Part shown: piece after piece, positions 58,330-64,000 of the stretch | Numbering within the stretch: the first letter of the stretch is position 1 | How the letters are laid out: every line of letters starts with the position of its first letter | Origin: Helichrysum umbraculigerum | Taxonomy: Eukaryota > Streptophyta > Magnoliopsida > Asterales > Asteraceae | Assembly (NCBI GenBank): GCA_949592205.1 | Contig: CATIUR010000002.1 | Location: 132,506,090 to 132,570,089 of the forward strand | Length of the DNA: 64,000 bases | Direction: 5' to 3' | Position numbers and translations under genes: made by a program | The notes under the pieces: model-generated | Told to the model about the DNA's origin: nothing | What the model saw: the letters and a program-made list of their open reading frames with translations, nothing else | Database searches by the model: none

Positions 58330-58740
58330 CTCAAGTGTCGCATAGACCAACGCAACGTAGCGTCACTTAATGCGTCACTTAAGTGACGCACTGAGTGTCG
58401 CTAAAAGCCCTAATTTTGCGTCACTTGCCTAAGTGCCGCTAAAAACCCCTTTTTCCCGACAGTTGCCTAAGTGTCGCAAATTCAATAACCGTCACTCCAA
58501 ACCGACACTTATAACGTCACTTGTCCAAGTGACGCCTATAATTGAAATCCGATTTCATCCGTCACTAACCTTAGTGACTCATGACCCTTATACCGACACT
58601 TACGACCGACACTTCCCTAAGTGTCGCCCTCTATGCGTCACTTGCAAAAGTGACGCCATTAGATCAGAATCCGTCATTTTATGCGACACTTCCAGAGTGT
58701 CGCCTAAACCCTAAGTGTCGCTATAAGTGTCGCATGAAAC
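58330..58740 (+). repeat. Cluster of at least eight hairpins in the solo LTR
   Basis: Stems are of two exchangeable types: GCGTCACTT/AAGTGACGC and GCGACACTT/AAGTGTCGC (or CCGACACTT). Loops are mostly 4 bases (GCCT, GTCC, CCCT, GCAA). The T-A pair of one type becomes A-T in the other on both arms at once. Confidence 0.9.
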
Positions 58741-61700
58741 AGAACCAAGAAAACACAAATTTTACTAAGTGTCGAGGCCTAAAATTTTATCACTTGATTT
58801 CACCCAAATTCAATTTCAGATGCGTTTTTCACCAAAGTAATTTAGTAGAAATAAAAATTTTTCGAGCTGACTTGGCATGTCGACCCCAACCAGGGGCCAG
58901 CCCCTTGGACCCCGCCAGGGGTTGCCACCCCTGGAACCCCGCTAACCAGGGGCGCTGCCCCCGGACCCCCGTAATCTAAAGTTTATAAATACTTTTTAAG
59001 TATAACACTTCGAAAACAAGATAATAATGTTGAAATTATTATTACAAACAATCACCAACGGGCCGTACACGTTTTCTAAACTCATATCAATCAGCCAAAT
59101 CGTAGTAACTTGGACATTCTAGTTGGATGAATAACTACAAAGGTAGTCTTTGTAACTACCTAATCATGTTAATAACCATCGCGTGTCGTGGACACCCTCA
59201 GGTTACAAGTCTTCGGACATCAATACTCGGCAAATCAAATCAAGTTATTTAATTAAACTCATCAAGACTTAGGTGAGTCTCATGGCCCCTATTTCACTGC
59301 TTTTCAATCAGGGGTGTGATTACATTGCTCGTTTTATTTACATGTTGAACGCAAGTACAAATCAATCAAATACTACATGAGTTGTTTTCAACTAATCACT
59401 AAAGCCCTCCATAGCATAGTCTGGTAATACATCTGTAGCGTGAATGTTAGTATATGATATCATATAGGATTGACAATCCTCATCCGGGTTAGCACGCACT
59501 AACTGGTCAAACGGACGTATTAGCATTTAGGAAGACGAGTGTAGATTAGGCACTCGTAGGAGGCACCTCAGTCGGGTTTCCTTAATTGGACCTGACACTC
59601 AAGTTAAGCTCAGACTATGTGCTCATGGTTGTATAACTTTTATTTTGCTTAATTGCAGTTTAAATTCAATTAAATCTTGCGGTTCATACAATATGTTTTG
59701 ACATACAAACCTGTGAGCTCACCAGCTTTTAGCTGACCAATTTTAGCATGTATCACAGGTACTCAACAGTAGGTTGGAGTGCCCGAACAGGAATACTTAG
59801 CTCGAGTCAGCATTCAAACATTCAGAAATTTAGCTGCATTATTACATTTTGTATAAATTAATTATGTATGTAAATCTCTCAATTTCAAACTGAGCTAATG
59901 TATAATATCATATTTTGATGTAAACTTTTGTTTAATCAATATCAGTTTAAAACGACGCATTTAGTGGTCGTTCATTATATATCTTATGTGCTGTGTTTAC
60001 CGTATTAGTCGCGCCCCGACCCGAACCGCTTCCGCAACCTGAATTTGGGGGTGCGACAATTCACATACTAACAATTCTTTACAACCACCATTACTTAACA
60101 CTTTAATAATATATGTAGCTTTACCAAAAGCACTTTCAAAAGGTTGCCGGGCGACTTATACAAGTTAATCATCACGACAATTTAGAGAAAAACTTGTACT
60201 TTACTTACAACAAGCTAATCCACGCTACCCTTTTGCAATATCTTTCCCCTTTTTGCTTCCACTTGTACCTACACATGAGCTTTACTAGGTAAGCATATAG
60301 CTTAGTGAGAATATTAATAACTAATTAAAATCAATACATTGCATTATTACAAGAATAACAAATAATAAGCAAAGTATAAAGACTACTTCCCTTCCTTGAG
60401 CTCACTTTCAGTTTCATATGTGCACATATCTAATCATTTATTCTAGCTAATATCAATTAGCTAGTCTAATCACAATTGCCAACATAAGTTAGCTATTAAT
60501 CATGGCATAGCTAATCTTGATTAGCTACTCTAATCACAACATGGCTAACATAAGTTAACCAACTAATCATCTACATCTTATCAACATTTTGCATAACTAA
60601 GTGAATTCTCTTGCTCGGAAGCAATTCGAATCACTTAATTGTTATTATCTAATCAATTTCATATAACTCACCTTGATGTGTAGAACAACTTGTAGTTAAT
60701 TGATCAATTGAAAATGGATCTTATTTAACACCTAATACATATACACATAACAATATATTTAGAAAAACTAATCATATGATAACTAATTTTATCTAATTTT
60801 CTTCCCTCTACTATAGCTTATCTAATTTCACGTTCACTAATTTAACTAATTACAATTTAGTAATCATAGTTAAAGCTTTCATATGAAATTTACTATCATT
60901 CTTGATCAATAATTATCTAACAATCCTTCTAATAACACTTTTAAGCTAATTTGACAGGATTAATGATTAACCTTCATGAACCCTAACCTATATCTTTCAC
61001 TTTAAGATGAATTTAAGTTAACCAATCATCATTACTAAGCTAGACTATCATAACTTTAACACTTTCAAGCCATAATTTCGGATTATTATCATCTTCCACT
61101 TAAAACCCATGAAGAACCCATTTCTAGGGTTTCATAAAAGAAAAAAACTACTTACAAGGATTAAGAGAAGATAGATGATGATGATTCTGATAATCGAAGC
61201 TTGAATTGAAGATTAAAAACTAAATTTGAAAACTTGTTCTTGATTTCTTCTTCTTCCCTGCGATTTTACTCTGTATCTGTGTATTTCTGGAATGTTTTAG
61301 ATTGGGTTAGGAGAAAGACATGTATCTGTGTCTATTATATTTTAAATTTTCTTAACTACACAGTCTGGAACTGAACAACTACTTACGTTTTCTATTATTT
61401 TGTATTACTTAAATGATAATACTTTATAATAATATATATTTTTACATACACTAATATAATACCTTAAAAATTGGGGTGTTACATTTGCTTAGGCAAATAA
61501 CTACTGAGCAATTATAGAGATAGAAACTCTGTGCGGATCTGCGGCCAATAACTTCATAATAGCTTAATACCATACCCCAACGATATGCATATCAAGCTCA
61601 ACATCATAAGGTTAACCGCAGTTAGATAAACTTCATATTGCAGTCCCGCGGCTAATAGTATGCATACTATACAACATCATAAGATCCCTACAAACTACTC

Positions 61701-63339
61701 ATTCCACATAATCCACATAAGCTACCTAACCTTCCACATATCATCAACTTGATCAACATAATTCATCTTAGCACGTATTCAACATAACGTGCCATAATCA
61801 ATCAATAATTAGAAACAACATAATACACTTAATTGTGCAAACCTCTTGCTCGGAAGCAATCCGGTAATACACAATTATTACCCATTTAACCCCCATATCA
61901 CTCACCTTTGCTATTTAGGCAATTAAGCAATATAACACTTGAACATGAATGGCACCAGTCTTGATCACCTAACATACAACATATCAACATACACCATATT
62001 TAGCACTCAATAATCATCATAATCAACTAATCAACATAATTAACCCATCACTCTCTAAGGTTAACCAAATTTGATTTTTGGTCAAACTATACATAAACTC
62101 TCATTTACATGTTTATCTTTGTTTCACTACTTCATTACTTACATATTCACTTTGATCATCACTACTTATCATAATTCAACATAAACCAATCCAAAGTTAT
62201 GAAGAATCACCTTAAACATCATTAATTCACTAAGTTCATCATTTTATCATCAAATCATAATCACACTCTTAATCACTTTTAACTCAAGTATTTAACAACT
62301 TAATTCACTAACTCAATTTTCATTATTCATGCTCCAACAACATATATAACTATAATTAAGGTGTATTAACACCAATTTATCATCATTTGATCAAAACCAT
62401 TTTGATCATTAAACATACAGTTCAATTAGTCCACTTTTAGGTTGAATTAATATTAATAACAATCATATAAACATCTCTACACCACTAATTCATCATAATA
62501 CTTCTTAATTTCAACTTAGAAATCATTAATTTCTCAAAACCACCATTTACCCACTTTCTAGGTTAAGAAAATCAAGAACACATAATTACCTCATGTTAGA
62601 AAGAATCAATCAATGAAGAATTTCATATCTCTAGCTTCAATTCGATGTATTGGAATAGATTTAATTTAGGGTTTAAGGTTTCTACGTGTTTTCTTTCTTT
62701 CGTGAAGCTCCTGGAAGTGTTTTGACATATCATACATATGTACACATGTATTTAGATATATATGTGTTTTAATTTCGTTCCTCGTAATTATTATTGTCTG
62801 AAACTTAAAAACCAACATATTATTATTTTATTTCACCAAAAATAATAATAATTTAAAACAACTTATTTCACTTTTATCACAATAATACTTTTGGATTTTG
62901 GGGTGCTACATAAATATTGCATTAATCCATGTTATTTTGTCAAGTAGGTTACAATAAGGAAGCACGGGAAAAATCAAGCAAAACGGACGAAAAACGAAGA
63001 TTCCACGTACATTTAAAGATTTGAAACAATCAAGGCAAGATTATCAAGCTAAAAGATTCATCTCCAATATTTCTCTGTTCCAAAGTCTTCGTTTTCGAAA
63101 ATCGAATCCTACGCAAAAAGAATCATCGAAAACGAATAAGAAATGAAGATTCTACGCGCAACGAAAGATTCAAACCATTCGGAACAAGATATCTCAAGGT
63201 TCATCTCAGGGTTTTTTTTTATATCAAAGTCTTCGTTTTTTAAAAATTGAATCCAACGCAGAAAGAATTATCGAAAATAGACGCATAACGAAGAAGATAC
63301 GAAGTAAAACGAGAACCGAAAAACAACGAAGGGGACTTG

Positions 63340-63440
63340 AGCCGGAACCGGCCGGCCGCCAGCTGGTACTGGCCCGCGTCGCCTGGCTCCGGTTGATTTT
63401 CTGCTGTACCCGTACCCGGCCGGCTGCCCCGACCCGGTTC
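63340..63440 (+). repeat. GC-rich palindromic words upstream of the LTR TATA box
   Basis: CCGGCCGGC-type and CCAGCTGG-type self-complementary words occur in about 100 bp, 65 bases before TATAAATA (63506). They take the place held by the GTATAC words in the 23272 LTR. Confidence 0.7.
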
Positions 63441-64000
63441 CGGTTGCTTTTCCGCACTATTCGCTAAAATGAGCCTATTTTCGCTATCGTGAGCTAGATT
63501 TCAACTATAAATATACCGTTGGTTTCGTAATTCAAAAACGCACCTTCCTAGCGTACTTTCTCACTCTAAAAATCATTTCTCTTTCTCTCTTTATTTTTCT
63601 CACTCTAGATTAGTTTTTAGATTTGTCAAGGAGCGTAATTAAAATAAGACGAAATAACGGAACGTATTGTAATCTTTTGGTGTACACTTGGAATTGCGAT
63701 ATTTAATTCAAGTCTATTCCTTCTCACATTTAATATGGGTTATTTCTATCCTTATCTATCTTAATTAAAAATGTATTCTTTAATTATGTTAGATATAGTT
63801 ATTTCCATGCTTAGCGAGTTGATTACTTTTGTATTTGTTGTGATGTAGTTAACGTAAATAATTATAGGATGACTTTAATCTATCGTGAAGTAATATGACG
63901 GCCCCGATTCGACACTTGATGTCGTGTAAACGGGGCTTTAGTTTTAAAATGGAAATTACCTAACTTACTACACACAACACAGGCAAGAATACCTGATCAT

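Larger units (their letters stand above)
57380..60058 (+). repeat. Solo LTR, innermost insertion
   Basis: 2679 bp from TGTGACACCCG to GGTGCGACA with a perfect 5-bp duplication ATTCA (57375-57379 and 60059-60063). No primer site or interior, hence a solo LTR left by recombination. It contains a 24-G run (57936-57959), a hairpin-word cluster (58330-58740) and a CCAGGGG/CCCCTGG-rich GC block (58880-58975). The several 80-130 residue ORFs here are shadows. Confidence 0.93.
56614..61483 (-). repeat. Solo LTR nested in a related LTR
   Basis: The minus strand starts TGTAACACCCC (61483) and ends GGGCGTTTCA (56614), with a perfect 5-bp duplication TTTGC (56609-56613, 61484-61488). It shares words with the outer LTR (CTTGCTCGGAAGCAATYCG near 60611 and 61848; AAGCTTAGTGAACAT / TAGCTTAGTGAGAAT). 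It is itself split by the solo LTR 57380-60058, leaving about 2.2 kb. Confidence 0.9.
55454..62910 (-). repeat. Solo LTR, outer copy of a nested family
   Basis: On the minus strand it starts TGTAGCACCCC (62910) and ends GGGGCGTTTCA (55454). Flanks CAAAT (55449-55453) and TAAAT (62911-62915) are a 5-bp duplication with one C/T change. There is no primer site or coding sequence next to either end, so it is a solo LTR. It contains two GCGATCGC-type words (ACGCGATCGCGTATT, ACGCGATCGCATATT; 55636-55679) and the inner copy 56614-61483. Confidence 0.78.
55375..64000 (+). repeat. LTR of an Athila/Tat-like element, interrupted by nested LTRs and cut by the window edge
   Basis: It begins TGATATCGCGTAAAAAGTCATG, like the LTR start at 23272 (TGATGTGACCTAAAAAGTCATG). 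After the nested block (55454-62910 plus duplication) it resumes at 62916 with AAAATCAAGCAAAACGGAC, matching the AGAATCAAGCGAAACGGAC at 23697 in position and wording. GC-rich words (63340-63440) precede a TATAAATA (63506-63513) and TCTCTCACTCTAG repeats, the same promoter order as in the other Athila-like LTR. The family is related, not identical. Confidence 0.75.

Noticed and set aside
57925..58979. Overlapping ORFs in the 57380 solo LTR
   Set aside because: They read through G runs, hairpin stems and leader-like sequence; different frames and strands overlap.

Overview
The window is intergenic-style DNA from a large, repeat-rich eudicot nuclear genome. It is AT-rich, has intron-containing host genes, and is dominated by LTR retrotransposons nested inside one another, with Helitrons, a CACTA element and many MITEs. 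The style of the repeats suggests an asterid, possibly Asteraceae, but nothing here proves the species.

Layout. 1-13847: a minus-strand LTR element with two unfamiliar ORFs (1-362, 736-1497), running off the left edge. Its roughly 3.7 kb LTR (1670-13847) is split by a complete, very young Ty3/gypsy chromovirus (4223-12690) with two identical LTRs, a perfect 5-bp target duplication and one in-frame stop in gag-pol. 13848-20850: no host gene except a tRNA-Leu(UAA) at 19533-19615; small DNA transposons, including a foldback element with telomere-like repeats at its centre, and a decayed Helitron helicase. 20858-39029: candidate Helitron territory that holds the DOG1-domain exons of a TGA-type bZIP factor without its bZIP part. 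It is split by a probable solo LTR (about 21895-33979), itself split by a non-autonomous Athila/Tat-like element (23272-33507). 39030-48850: the genic part, with a U2AF35-like splicing factor gene (41742-44106, +) and an arogenate/prephenate dehydratase gene (46789-48378, -), tail to tail, with MITEs in introns and flanks. 49729-55170: a MITE split by a CACTA element carrying a broken transposase-type gene, a 746-bp foldback element and CACTA-like debris. 55375-64000: four nesting levels of LTR sequence, ending in an Athila-like LTR cut by the right edge.

The most unusual pattern crosses families. At least five unrelated LTR families here carry an array of short self-complementary, CpG-containing words, different in each family. 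The words are often eight in number and usually spaced 19-22 bp. Their arms differ between words in a compensating way, which suggests that pairing or dyad symmetry, rather than the exact sequence, is kept.

The two host genes are metabolically unrelated: one recognises the 3' splice site in the nucleus, the other makes phenylalanine in the plastid. Almost everything else is mobile DNA, and target-site duplications let the insertions be ordered: the young chromovirus came after the minus-strand element, the Athila-like element after the solo LTR, the CACTA after its host MITE, and the 57380 LTR after the 56614 LTR, which came after the 55454 LTR.
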